Shown: in pieces, positions 1 through 7,149 of the stretch
How positions within the stretch are numbered: the first letter of the stretch is position 1
Layout of the letters: every line of letters starts with the position of its first letter
NCBI GenBank assembly: GCA_900756555.1
Contig: CAAEKP010000026.1
Location: 1 to 10,611 of the forward strand
Origin: Peptococcaceae bacterium
GTDB lineage: Bacteria; Bacillota; Peptococcia; Peptococcales; Peptococcaceae
Direction: 5' to 3'
Length of the DNA stretch: 10,611 nt
Program-made: the position numbers and the translations under genes
The notes under the pieces: model-generated
Told to the model about the DNA's origin: nothing
Seen by the model: only the letters and a program-made list of their open reading frames with translations
Database searches by the model: none

Positions 1-681
1 CTGTTAGATCAGGGTTGGACTATTATGGTAGTGTCTGACCATGCGCAGGTATGTCCAACTCATGGTATTCGCGGCTTAGGTGATATGGGTATGAACTGTC
101 AGCTGATGGAAGAGTTGGGCTTTTTGACACTGAAAACAGATGAAAATGACAAAAAACTACCGCAGGTAGACTGGACAAAAACAAAAGCGGTTGCAAACAG
201 AGAAATGCATATTTATCTGAATATCAAAGGCAGAAATCAGCATACACTGCCAGATGGCACTGTAATTGATGGTATTGTAGATCCAGCGGATCAGTATCAG
301 TTGGAAGAAGAAATTATGACAGCCCTGTATGGTCATAAAGACCCAATTACTGGTCAGAGAATTGTAGCATTTGCTCTGCGTCGTAAAGATGCTGTAATGT
401 TAGGTCTGGGTGCAGAATACCCAACTTGTGGTGATATTATTTACTGTATGGCTGAAGGTTATGAACATGACCACGATGACAGTATGCCAACCTCTTTAGG
501 GGAATGTGATACTTCTGTATCTCCAATTTTCTTTGCGGCAGGTGCAGGTCTGAAAAAAGGTTTCTACACCGATCGTATGATTCGTCAGCAGGACGTAGCC
601 CCAACAATTGCTACGCTGTTAGGCTTACGGATGCCTGCACAGTGTGAAGGTGCTCCTGTCTATCAGATTTTAGATAAGTAA
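1..681 (+). CDS. Alkaline phosphatase superfamily phosphodiesterase / nucleotide pyrophosphatase, C-terminal part
   Basis: The frame is open from base 1 (it reads LLDQGWTI before the first Met at 25), so the gene begins outside the window and 226 residues are visible. The SDH triplet at visible residues 12–14 matches the metal-binding Asp-His motif of the alkaline phosphatase superfamily (type I phosphodiesterases and nucleotide pyrophosphatases), which hydrolyse phosphomono- or diesters with two metal ions. The end (SPIFFAAG, then RQQDVAPTIATLLG and MPAQCEGAPVYQIL) is the usual closing segment of these enzymes: a last strand carrying the second metal site, then the 'DVAPT' helix. The third metal-ligand His normally found just before the PIFFAAG strand is not obvious; His residues near 156–158 (EHDHDD) are candidates. 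The substrate cannot be told. Nothing seen links it functionally to the next gene, from which it is separated by a hairpin. Confidence 0.75.
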   Translation: MLDQGWTIMVVSDHAQVCPTHGIRGLGDMGMNCQLMEELGFLTLKTDENDKKLPQVDWTKTKAVANREMHIYLNIKGRNQHTLPDGTVIDGIVDPADQYQLEEEIMTALYGHKDPITGQRIVAFALRRKDAVMLGLGAEYPTCGDIIYCMAEGYEHDHDDSMPTSLGECDTSVSPIFFAAGAGLKKGFYTDRMIRQQDVAPTIATLLGLRMPAQCEGAPVYQILDK

Positions 682-695
682 TATAAATAATGAGC

Positions 696-748
696 AAAGG
701 CAAAGTACTTTCTGATAAAAAGGCAGAACCAGAAATTGCTTTGCCTTT
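696..748 (+). terminator. Long imperfect hairpin after the phosphodiesterase gene, probable transcript end
   Basis: AAAGGCAAAG (696–705) pairs perfectly with CTTTGCCTTT (739–748). The pairing continues inward through a T·G wobble (706/738) and an A–T pair (707/737), one mismatch (708/736), then TTTCTG (709–714) with CAGAAA (730–735), leaving a 15-base loop. That is 18 pairs around one mismatch. No clean T-tract follows (the bases after it are ctgcttaaatt), so it may be a weak or processed terminator. It lies 14 bases after the stop codon and 42 before the next start, the normal place for a 3' end. I found no convincing promoter between it and the next gene. Confidence 0.55.
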
Positions 749-790
749 CTGCTTAAATTGCGCAGTAGGCTAGAGAGGAAGGATTCATTG

Positions 791-1747
791 ATGGAGCAGT
801 TTGGTCAATATAATGCAACTCCTGTGCTGCGCGATGTACAAGTAGCGCAGGAAATAAGAAGTATGGCGGCACTGGGGAAATTTCCAAAAGAAGTTATTGT
901 ATATGGCTTAGTATATTTTAAAAACAATCAACGGCAGTATATGATTAGCACAGAGCCAGCAAAGCTGATTTCTTTTTTGAATTGTACAGAAAATTTAGAA
1001 TTTTTTCCAACACCGATAGAAAGCTATTCAGAACGATTGCTTATACCGGAAGGGTATGAAGCCGATATTGTAAAAGCAATCAAGTTGAAATTAGCACGTA
1101 AGCTGCAAACATTGTATCCATATGAGACATTTGTAATATTACAGGAGTTAAATACGACGCAATCGAATGATGTTTTAAACGAAACATTTTTACAATATCG
1201 TGGACTGTTTGAAAGTGAGTTTTCAGTAGAAAAAATAAAAGCATTTTCTGCTCTCTGTACAAAAGCATATTTACGGAAAAATATTTCAATATTGGTTTAC
1301 CAACAGATTAATACTTGGTGTGAAAAACGGTTATTACAGCTGGAAAATTATATACCACCTGGCAGTTCAAAGGAAAGAACATTTTATGGTATGGCAATTT
1401 TAGAAAATTATAAAATACAGCGTTGCGTTATGAATGCAAATTTGAATTGCATCTATCAGGAAAAACAGGACTTAGAGAACCAGGGCTTTTTAACAACAAT
1501 TTGGCATAAGCAAAAATTTCAAGTAGAGTTACAAGGATCTTTACAGGGAGTTGTAGCGCAGATGACAGAGATATTAGTTCATATTTATGATGAATCTATG
1601 ATAGCTTTGTTAAAGCAAATTGAACAAGCACCTGGTGTCATTTCATCAGAACGTTTTACAGAAGCGATGACGCAGTTGCATTCTTTGGGAGAGGGAGCTG
1701 AGCAATTAGGTAAGATGTATGGACGCCTGTGGGGTAAACAGAAGTAA
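791..1747 (+). CDS. Uncharacterised protein, 318 aa
   Basis: I do not recognise this protein. The ATG at 791 is chosen because AGGAAGG (776–782) sits 8 bases upstream; the frame is open from a TTG at 758, but that would swallow the ribosome site. The product looks soluble: no signal peptide and no membrane segment are visible. The first half is mixed alpha/beta in look (VIVYGLVYF, then a proline-containing stretch around FFPTPIESYSERLLIP), and the second half is rich in Leu, Gln, Glu and Lys, probably helical. Scattered cysteines form no CxxC pair. Codon choice is markedly more A/T-ending than in radA and the genes beyond it. It is followed after 15 bases by the zinc-ribbon-like gene and then by an ABC ATPase, so the three probably share a transcript. 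No function is proposed. Confidence 0.8.
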   Translation: MEQFGQYNATPVLRDVQVAQEIRSMAALGKFPKEVIVYGLVYFKNNQRQYMISTEPAKLISFLNCTENLEFFPTPIESYSERLLIPEGYEADIVKAIKLKLARKLQTLYPYETFVILQELNTTQSNDVLNETFLQYRGLFESEFSVEKIKAFSALCTKAYLRKNISILVYQQINTWCEKRLLQLENYIPPGSSKERTFYGMAILENYKIQRCVMNANLNCIYQEKQDLENQGFLTTIWHKQKFQVELQGSLQGVVAQMTEILVHIYDESMIALLKQIEQAPGVISSERFTEAMTQLHSLGEGAEQLGKMYGRLWGKQK

Positions 1748-1762
1748 TGAGAGGTGTTAATA

Positions 1763-2203
1763 ATGGGGATTCCGTATCAGAATGAAAAACGGCTGGATAT
1801 GTTGAAAAAACGGGTGCAGCGTTGTGTTTGTAAATCTTGTGGACAACCGTTAAGTCTGCGGCAAATTGATTTTAATGATTTCGAAGATGCTCGTATTGAA
1901 ATTTTTTGTGACCACTGCGACCGATTGGAGTTTGGAATTGAGCCAGAAGTATATGCAAGTGCGCAATATTATGTAGATGAATATGATGTAAATCTTTATC
2001 CTGATATGGGTGATAATGCAGTTACCAGAAAGATGAGTATTGCAAACATAGCAAATGTTATGAGCTGGGTGCTGCAGGACTTAGGATATTTAAACAAAGA
2101 TGGTTTTACAGTGGCACCAAATATGACCAACAAAGTATTAGGTGAGTGTATTGTGTTGAATGACCAAGCCATCGAAAAGATGGAAAAGGAGCTGGATTTA
2201 TAA
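1763..2203 (+). CDS. Small putative zinc-ribbon protein, 146 aa, function unknown
   Basis: The start is the ATG at 1763: GAGGTG (1751–1756) lies 6 bases before it. An in-frame GTG at 1754 is part of that ribosome site and is rejected as the start. Two CxxC pairs, C23-K-S-C26 and C49-D-H-C52, sit 22 residues apart, the spacing and look of a four-cysteine zinc ribbon; an extra cysteine precedes at 21. After the ribbon comes an acidic, tyrosine-rich stretch (around YYVDEYDVNLYP) and a C-terminal region that looks helical. There is no membrane segment. It could bind nucleic acid or a protein partner, but this is inference from the ribbon alone. Its TAA overlaps the ATG of the following ABC ATPase by one base, which implies translational coupling and stoichiometric need for both. 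I do not recognise the family. Confidence 0.8.
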   Translation: MGIPYQNEKRLDMLKKRVQRCVCKSCGQPLSLRQIDFNDFEDARIEIFCDHCDRLEFGIEPEVYASAQYYVDEYDVNLYPDMGDNAVTRKMSIANIANVMSWVLQDLGYLNKDGFTVAPNMTNKVLGECIVLNDQAIEKMEKELDL

Positions 2204-3030
2204 TGGCTCAGGAATCATATATAATTCAGGCAGAAAAATTAGGTTATCAAGTTGGCAATCAACGTCTTTTGCATGGAATAAATTTAAAAATAAAACGGGG
2301 CGAACATTGGTTGTTTTATGGCATGAATGGCTGTGGGAAAACGACATTACTGAGTATTTTAGCTGGTTATCGGCAACAGACGCAAGGTAATTTACAAATT
2401 TTTGGCGAACCATTTTCGTCAGAAAATATATTGCGAAATCGCAGGCGCATTGGTTGGGTTAGTAGCTCTTTTTTTGATGCGCGTTATCATCATGAACGTG
2501 TGCTAGACATTGTTCTTTCAGGGAAGTTTGGAACCTATGGGTTAGATATGAATCTAAACAGCGGCGATTATAGACGAGCCAGAACATTATTAGATGTTCT
2601 GGGGTTGGCGGAAAAACAGGATTATAGCTATGATCGTCTTTCGAAAGGACAGCGGCAAAATGTATTGATTGCGCGTGCCTTTATGACAAAGCCGGAAATT
2701 TTATTATTGGACGAGCCATGTTCGGGGTTAGATGTTTTGGCAAAAGCGCGATTTATGGCCTTGGTAGAAAATTTAATGCAAAATCCAGAATTGACAGTTA
2801 TTTTTGTTTCTCATGAAATTAATGAGGTTAAAAAGATGTTCCCGAATACGTTGCTATTGCGTAATGGACGTATGTTTGCTCAAGGAAAAACAGAGGATTT
2901 ATTTACAGAAGAACGATTATCAGTCTTTTTACAACAGAAAATTCAATTAAATAAGATAACAGCTTTGGATATTACAGCAGAGGGAAAACAACAGGGGCTA
3001 AATCCGCAGTTGTTTATGGGTCTGGTATAA
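2203..3030 (+). CDS. Stand-alone ABC ATPase, YlmA/ModF-like
   Basis: A 275-residue single nucleotide-binding domain. Walker A is GMNGCGKT at 40–47; the signature is LSKGQ at 146–150 in place of LSGGQ; Walker B is ILLLDEP at 166–172; the D-loop is SGLD at 174–177; the switch His is H204 in VSHE. At the Q-loop, where most ABC proteins have a Gln, the sequence reads IGWVSSSFFDARY, so the Gln seems replaced by Ser. As I recall, the IGWVSSS wording and the following segment resemble B. subtilis YlmA and the ModF-like ATPases, whose partners are unclear. A tail of roughly 50 residues after the core ends in FMGLV. No permease is encoded next to it apart from the short 77-residue membrane ORF. The ATG overlaps the preceding TAA (TAATG), with AAAAGGAG (2184–2191) 11 bases upstream. 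ATP hydrolysis is likely; the transported or remodelled partner is unknown. Confidence 0.88.
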   Translation: MAQESYIIQAEKLGYQVGNQRLLHGINLKIKRGEHWLFYGMNGCGKTTLLSILAGYRQQTQGNLQIFGEPFSSENILRNRRRIGWVSSSFFDARYHHERVLDIVLSGKFGTYGLDMNLNSGDYRRARTLLDVLGLAEKQDYSYDRLSKGQRQNVLIARAFMTKPEILLLDEPCSGLDVLAKARFMALVENLMQNPELTVIFVSHEINEVKKMFPNTLLLRNGRMFAQGKTEDLFTEERLSVFLQQKIQLNKITALDITAEGKQQGLNPQLFMGLV

Positions 3031-3082
3031 AGCCAGAAATTTAAAAGTAGAGATTAATTTTTAAAGAATATTAGATAGAGAG

Positions 3083-3316
3083 GTGTCATTATATTATGAG
3101 CAATGGTTACCAATGATTGGTGTTTGTGTTCTATTGTTTGTATTGACTCAGTTTGCGTTATTTACTCCAGGTGCTTCTCCAATTGTTGGGATGGCATTCT
3201 CTCAAAATGAATGGGTAGAAACAAAAACTATGATGAAATATGGTTTGATGACAGTGTTGATTTTAGCTCCATTATTCTTATTAGTAGGTATTCCATACAT
3301 GTTCTTAGTGTTCTAA
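3083..3316 (+). CDS. Small membrane ORF resembling the C-terminus of an SLC13/DASS anion permease (fragment or mini-protein)
   Basis: Seventy-seven residues with two hydrophobic spans (about 9–27 and 52–76) around a central TPGASPIVGMAFSQNEWV segment and KYG. This layout, a TP-x-x-SP turn followed by a W/KYG stretch and one last helix, matches what I know of the C-terminal end of SLC13/DASS-type dicarboxylate or citrate permeases, which are normally several hundred residues longer. The start is unclear. The GTG at 3083 lies inside the ribosome site GAGAGGTG (3078–3085). The ATG properly spaced from that site (3096) opens a different frame with only six codons (MSNGYQ, stop at 3116). An in-frame ATG exists at 3113 but far from the site. 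The ORF therefore may be a 3' remnant of a lost permease gene, or a small protein with an unusual start. The strong terminator directly after it shows that transcription reaches this point. Confidence 0.5.
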   Translation: MSLYYEQWLPMIGVCVLLFVLTQFALFTPGASPIVGMAFSQNEWVETKTMMKYGLMTVLILAPLFLLVGIPYMFLVF

Positions 3317-3319
3317 ATT

Positions 3320-3381
3320 AAACAAAAAGACCTGTGTAGTAGCAGTTCTCAAACCTTCATTGAGAACTGCTATTTTTGTTT
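3320..3381 (+). terminator. Rho-independent terminator, probably bidirectional
   Basis: A perfect 13-bp stem, TAGCAGTTCTCAA (3340–3352) with TTGAGAACTGCTA (3360–3372), encloses the 7-base loop accttca and is followed by TTTTTGTTT (3373–3381). On the other side AAACAAAAA (3320–3328) is the exact complement of that T-tract, so the structure could stop transcripts from either strand. It begins 4 bases after the 77-residue ORF's stop and separates the AT-rich left gene group from the radA promoter. Confidence 0.93.
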
Positions 3382-3390
3382 AATCCATAC

Positions 3391-3407
3391 ATATAAAAAT
3401 TTTATAT
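3391..3407. repeat. 17-bp AT palindrome upstream of the radA promoter
   Basis: ATATAAAA (3391–3398) and TTTTATAT (3400–3407) are perfect inverted copies around A3399. The element lies 28 bases before the proposed -35 box. It could serve as an UP-element-like AT tract or an operator. In DNA of pure A and T such symmetry can also arise by chance, so no regulator is proposed. Confidence 0.4.
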
Positions 3408-3435
3408 ACTCTTAGAAAAATCTTACAGAAAATAT

Positions 3436-3464
3436 TTGTTTCTGGCCTCAAAATTCGTTATAAT
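3436..3464 (+). promoter_or_regulatory. Sigma-A-type promoter of the radA cluster
   Basis: TTGTTT (3436–3441) and a perfect TATAAT (3459–3464) are separated by 17 bases. Transcription would begin near 3471, giving a leader of roughly 36 bases to the radA ATG. It follows a strong terminator and precedes seven co-directional genes, so it is the likely main promoter of the cluster. No second promoter of similar quality is seen until 10490. Confidence 0.8.
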
Positions 3465-3506
3465 AGATTACACTAGGCAGAAATGAAATGGAAGGGGGCA
3501 ACAGCA

Positions 3507-4871
3507 ATGGCGAAGGGAAAAGAAAAGACGGTGTTTTTCTGTCAGGAGTGTGGTTATGAAGCAGCAAAATGGTTGGGTAAATGTCCTGGCTGCGGGCAGT
3601 GGAACACTTTTGTGGAGGAAACCGTGACCAAGCAAAAGAATGAAACAGTACGGCTTTTGCCATCCAGTGAGCCTGTTTCCCTGAACAATATTTCTGAGAA
3701 TGACTTGGTGCGGATAGACACGGGTATCCATGAACTGAACCGGGTGCTGGGCGGCGGTATGGTGCCGGGGGCATTGATGCTGCTGGCGGGTGATCCTGGC
3801 ATCGGAAAGTCAACATTGACAATGCAGCTTGCAGGTGTGATTGAATTGGAGGGCACTATCCTCTATGTGTCAGGGGAAGAATCCAGCCAGCAGTTAAAGA
3901 TGCGGGCGCAACGTCTGGGGGTGAAAACACCTCAGCTGTTGATTCTGACAGAAAACAATCTGTCAGTGATTGAGAAACAAATTCAAAAATTGCAGCCGAA
4001 ACTGTTGATTTTGGACTCCATTCAGACGGTGTATCTGCCAGAGGTGACCTCTGCGCCGGGCAGTGTGAGCCAACTGCGGGAATGCACCGGGCGAATTTTA
4101 CAGTGGGCCAAAGGGCTGGATATCTCTATCATTGTGGTAGGCCATGTGACTAAGGATGGTGCGGTGGCTGGGCCGCGGGTGCTGGAGCATATGGTGGATA
4201 CGGTGCTGTTCTTTGAAGGGGAGCGGCACAATCATTTCCGTATTTTGCGGGCGTTGAAGAATCGTTTTGGCTCCACCAATGAGATTGGTGTATTTGAAAT
4301 GCAGGAGCATGGTTTGCAGGAAATCAGCAATCCGTCGGAAATCTTTTTATCGGAGCGGCCACGGGGAGCGATTGGTTCTGTGGTGGTGCCCTGCATGGAA
4401 GGCAGCAGGCCTGTGCTGGTAGAGCTACAGGCACTGGTAGCTTCCAGCCCGTATGGGCAGCCGCGACGGATGACCAATGGCGCAGATTTTAATCGCACCG
4501 CTATGCTTCTGGCAGTGCTGGAAAAGAAAATGCGACTGCCTTTGGGCAATCAGGACATTTTCCTGAATGTGGTGGGCGGCTTAAAGATTGATGAGCCGGC
4601 GATTGACTTAGGCATTATCGTAGCGCTGGTGTCCAGTATGCAAAATCGACAAATTAAAGATGACGTTATTATTTTAGGCGAAGTTGGATTGACGGGTGAA
4701 GTGCGCACCATCAATTTTTTAGAGAAACGATTGATAGAAGCAGAAAAAATGGGCTTTCAGACAGCGGTAGTGCCGCAGGGCAACTTGAAGCGGGAGCAGC
4801 ATTATCCGTTGGAAGTGCGAGGCGTGCGTAATGTGTCGGAAGCTCTGCAAGTAATATTAGGGGGAGCGTAA
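3507..4871 (+). CDS. radA: DNA repair/recombination protein RadA (Sms)
   Basis: RadA is a RecA-related hexameric helicase that extends strand-exchange intermediates in homologous recombination and repair. The 454-residue product has the full layout. A four-Cys zinc finger lies at the start (C12-Q-E-C15, C26-P-G-C29). The ATPase follows with Walker A GDPGIGKST at 95–103, Walker B around LLILDS at 167–171, and the family-specific KNRFG at 251–255. The C-terminal Lon-protease-like domain runs from about residue 290 to the end and contains GEVGLTGEVR; in this family it is not proteolytic. Length is normal. The start is the ATG at 3507, with GGAAGGGGG (3490–3498) 8 bases before it; the in-frame ATG at 3483 would place the ribosome site inside the gene. 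The stop codon directly abuts the ATG of disA. In B. subtilis RadA and DisA are known to influence each other, which fits this tight pairing. Confidence 0.97.
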   Translation: MAKGKEKTVFFCQECGYEAAKWLGKCPGCGQWNTFVEETVTKQKNETVRLLPSSEPVSLNNISENDLVRIDTGIHELNRVLGGGMVPGALMLLAGDPGIGKSTLTMQLAGVIELEGTILYVSGEESSQQLKMRAQRLGVKTPQLLILTENNLSVIEKQIQKLQPKLLILDSIQTVYLPEVTSAPGSVSQLRECTGRILQWAKGLDISIIVVGHVTKDGAVAGPRVLEHMVDTVLFFEGERHNHFRILRALKNRFGSTNEIGVFEMQEHGLQEISNPSEIFLSERPRGAIGSVVVPCMEGSRPVLVELQALVASSPYGQPRRMTNGADFNRTAMLLAVLEKKMRLPLGNQDIFLNVVGGLKIDEPAIDLGIIVALVSSMQNRQIKDDVIILGEVGLTGEVRTINFLEKRLIEAEKMGFQTAVVPQGNLKREQHYPLEVRGVRNVSEALQVILGGA

Positions 4872-5951
4872 ATGGAACGAATCTCTGGGAAAAAGAATGA
4901 ACTGATTAATTTATTAAAGAAAACAGCGCCTGGTACGCCATTGCGGGAAGGGTTAGATAATGTGCTGCGGGCGAAAACCGGTGGCCTGATAGTATTGACT
5001 GATGATGCAGCCATCAATGACTTGGTGACGGGCGGTTTTGTGATTGACTGCCCATATTCGCCAGCCAGTTTGTATGAATTGGCGAAAATGGACGGGGCGA
5101 TTATTTTAAACAAAGAGGGAACGCGAATTTTGCGGGCAAATGCCCATCTGAATCCAGACCCAAGTGTGCCGTCTATGGAAACCGGCATTCGCCACCGTAC
5201 AGCCGAAAAAGTGGCTCGTCAGCTGGATGTGCTGGTGGTGTGTATTTCACAGCGCCGCAACGTGATTACGCTGTTCAAAGGCGATATCAAATATTACGTG
5301 AAGGAAAGCAATTTGCTGGTGGGCAGGGCAAATCAGGCCGTGCAGACACTGGATAAATACAAAACAGTACTGGATAAAACATTGAACAATCTCAGTGTAC
5401 TGGAATATGATGGCATGGTATCCATCACAGATGTAGCGAAAGTATTGCAGCGAGCAGAAATGTTTGCCCGCGTGGAAGACGAACTGAGCAAATACATCAG
5501 TGAACTGGGCACAGAAGGTCGTCTGATTCAAATGCAGGTGGAAGAATTGATTGCCAATGTGGCGCGGGATGAAGAACGCATTATTATGGACTACGAAAAC
5601 TGGGGCGGGCAGAAAACTGTGGCTGAAATTCAAACACGGCTGCGCAATCTGAAGTCAGAAGATTTATTGCATCTGGAAATCTTTGCGCGGGAACTGGGTT
5701 ATGAGATTGGCAAAGAGCAGGACACGATTCTGATTACCCGTGGGTATCGTCTGTTGAGCCGGATTCCGCGGCTGCCATTTGGCGTTGTGCAGAATATGAT
5801 TCATTACTTTGATTCTTTTGCAAAAATTCAGCAGGCTTCTGTGGAAGAATTGGACGAAGTAGAAGGAATTGGGGAAGCAAGGGCGAAAACTATTAGAGAT
5901 GGCTTGAAACGTATGCGTGACCAGATTTATGCAGAGTTTCACTATATTTAA
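4872..5951 (+). CDS. disA: DNA integrity scanning protein DisA, diadenylate cyclase
   Basis: DisA condenses two ATP into cyclic di-AMP and stops doing so when its octamer meets branched DNA, linking DNA damage to signalling. The 359 residues match the family length. The N-terminal DAC domain carries the two catalytic motifs, DGA at 74–76 and GIRHRTAE at 105–112; the usual Thr in G-T-RHR is Ile here, while the RHR-T core is intact. A helical linker follows, with an acidic/basic heptad-like stretch near 190–235. The C-terminal part (about 297–350) is a helix-hairpin-helix DNA-binding domain ending in VEGIGEARAKTIRDGL. AGGGGGAG (4859–4866), inside the radA end, serves as its ribosome site. The gene begins immediately after the radA TAA, so translation of the two is probably coupled. 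No terminator follows before the PIN–TRAM gene. Confidence 0.97.
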   Translation: MERISGKKNELINLLKKTAPGTPLREGLDNVLRAKTGGLIVLTDDAAINDLVTGGFVIDCPYSPASLYELAKMDGAIILNKEGTRILRANAHLNPDPSVPSMETGIRHRTAEKVARQLDVLVVCISQRRNVITLFKGDIKYYVKESNLLVGRANQAVQTLDKYKTVLDKTLNNLSVLEYDGMVSITDVAKVLQRAEMFARVEDELSKYISELGTEGRLIQMQVEELIANVARDEERIIMDYENWGGQKTVAEIQTRLRNLKSEDLLHLEIFARELGYEIGKEQDTILITRGYRLLSRIPRLPFGVVQNMIHYFDSFAKIQQASVEELDEVEGIGEARAKTIRDGLKRMRDQIYAEFHYI

Positions 5952-6029
5952 CAGAAGAAAAATAATTTTGTTATTAAATCTTGAAAGTCATTTAGTAAAA
6001 TGGAAAGTGGAGAAGGAGGTGAAATTAAG

Positions 6030-7133
6030 ATGAAGTATCATGTTTTAAAAAGAATTGTACAAATCTTTCTGGCTTTAGCCGGGGTATTGGGCACTTTTTA
6101 TGGAACTGCATTTTTGGCAATGCCGTTAACGCTGCAATTTCAGTGGTCACCACAGAGCATTTTAGTTCTGCAGGGTGTGTTGGCTGCGGTGGCAGGTGTT
6201 TTCTGCTGGCTGATTGCAGTGCCGATTTTAAATAAAGTGATTTCCCTGACAAAGCGAATGGAAGGAAAATTACAGAAAATGTCCACTCAGGATTTATTGA
6301 GTGGCGCTGTTGGTTTAATTATCGGACTTATAGTAGCGTTTTTTATTGGTTACGCACTGTCTTTTTTGCCGATTATTGGTCCATACATGCCGGTGGTTAT
6401 GTGTCTTGTCTTTGGATATCTGGGCTGTAGCGTTGGTATCCGAAAACGGGAGGAACTGGTAGCGTATTTATCTAATCTGGGCAAAGAAAACAATCGACTC
6501 CGAGTCAAAGGTAAGACGAGAGCAGCAGGGTATTGCAACATGCCGAAGGTTCTGGACACAAGTGTAATTATTGATGGAAGAATTGCAGATATTTGCAAGA
6601 CAGGGTTTGTAGAAGGCCCTATTATTATTCCTAACTTTGTATTAGAAGAATTACGCCATATCGCTGATTCCTCTGATGCATTGAAGCGGACAAAAGGGCG
6701 GCGTGGCTTGGACATGCTGAATATTATCCGCAAAGAGTTGGATATTGAAGTTGAAATATCCAACCGTGATTACGATGATATTTCAGAAGTGGATGACAAG
6801 CTGGTGCGTCTGGCACAGGAGTTATACGGCTGTGTAGTGACCAACGACTATAACCTGAACAAAGTGGCTACTTTACAGGGTGTGGTGGTGCTGAACATTA
6901 ATGAGCTGGCAAACGCTATCAAACCAGTGGTACTGCCTGGTGAAAAGATGGTAGTTACTGTGGTGAAAGACGGGAAAGAACACAATCAGGGCGTAGCTTA
7001 TCTGGATGACGGTACCATGATTGTTGTAGAAAATGGCCGCCGTTTTATTGGAGAAACCATTGAAGTGGAAGTAACAAGTGTTATTCAGACCAACGCTGGT
7101 CGAATGATTTTTGTCCGTCCGATAGAAAAATAA
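6030..7133 (+). CDS. Membrane-anchored PIN/TRAM domain protein, YacL family
   Basis: The 367-residue product begins with hydrophobic helices (roughly 8–30, 41–66, 91–110 and 112–135), anchoring it in the membrane. A soluble PIN nuclease-fold domain follows from about 173. Its acidic residues are in place: D176 (LDTS) and D182, E207 (EELRH), D255/D256 (EVDDKL) and D273 (TNDYN). A TRAM domain, a presumed RNA-binding beta-barrel, fills about 300–365 and includes GVAYLDDGTMIVVE and IGETIEVEVTSVIQT. The family (B. subtilis YacL) sits next to disA in many Firmicutes; an RNase role is inferred from the domains. The start is the ATG at 6030 because the near-perfect AAGGAGGTGA (6013–6022) lies 7 bases before it. 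The ATG at 6000 in the same frame would bury that site. The 78-base gap after disA is AT-rich, with no clear promoter. Confidence 0.93.
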   Translation: MKYHVLKRIVQIFLALAGVLGTFYGTAFLAMPLTLQFQWSPQSILVLQGVLAAVAGVFCWLIAVPILNKVISLTKRMEGKLQKMSTQDLLSGAVGLIIGLIVAFFIGYALSFLPIIGPYMPVVMCLVFGYLGCSVGIRKREELVAYLSNLGKENNRLRVKGKTRAAGYCNMPKVLDTSVIIDGRIADICKTGFVEGPIIIPNFVLEELRHIADSSDALKRTKGRRGLDMLNIIRKELDIEVEISNRDYDDISEVDDKLVRLAQELYGCVVTNDYNLNKVATLQGVVVLNINELANAIKPVVLPGEKMVVTVVKDGKEHNQGVAYLDDGTMIVVENGRRFIGETIEVEVTSVIQTNAGRMIFVRPIEK

Positions 7134-7149
7134 AAAGAATAGCGCAATC

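Noticed and set aside
758..790. TTG 758 as the start of the 318-residue protein
   Set aside because: It would place the good AGGAAGG ribosome site inside the gene, and no ribosome site precedes the TTG.
3448..3856. Reverse-strand open frames across the radA start and radA body
   Set aside because: They are low-complexity shadows of radA, lack ribosome sites and overlap a clearly conserved gene and its promoter.
5969..6001. A promoter before the PIN–TRAM gene (TTGTTA or TTGAAA with TAAAAT)
   Set aside because: No pairing of these boxes has a spacing near 17 bases; the interval is simply AT-rich.
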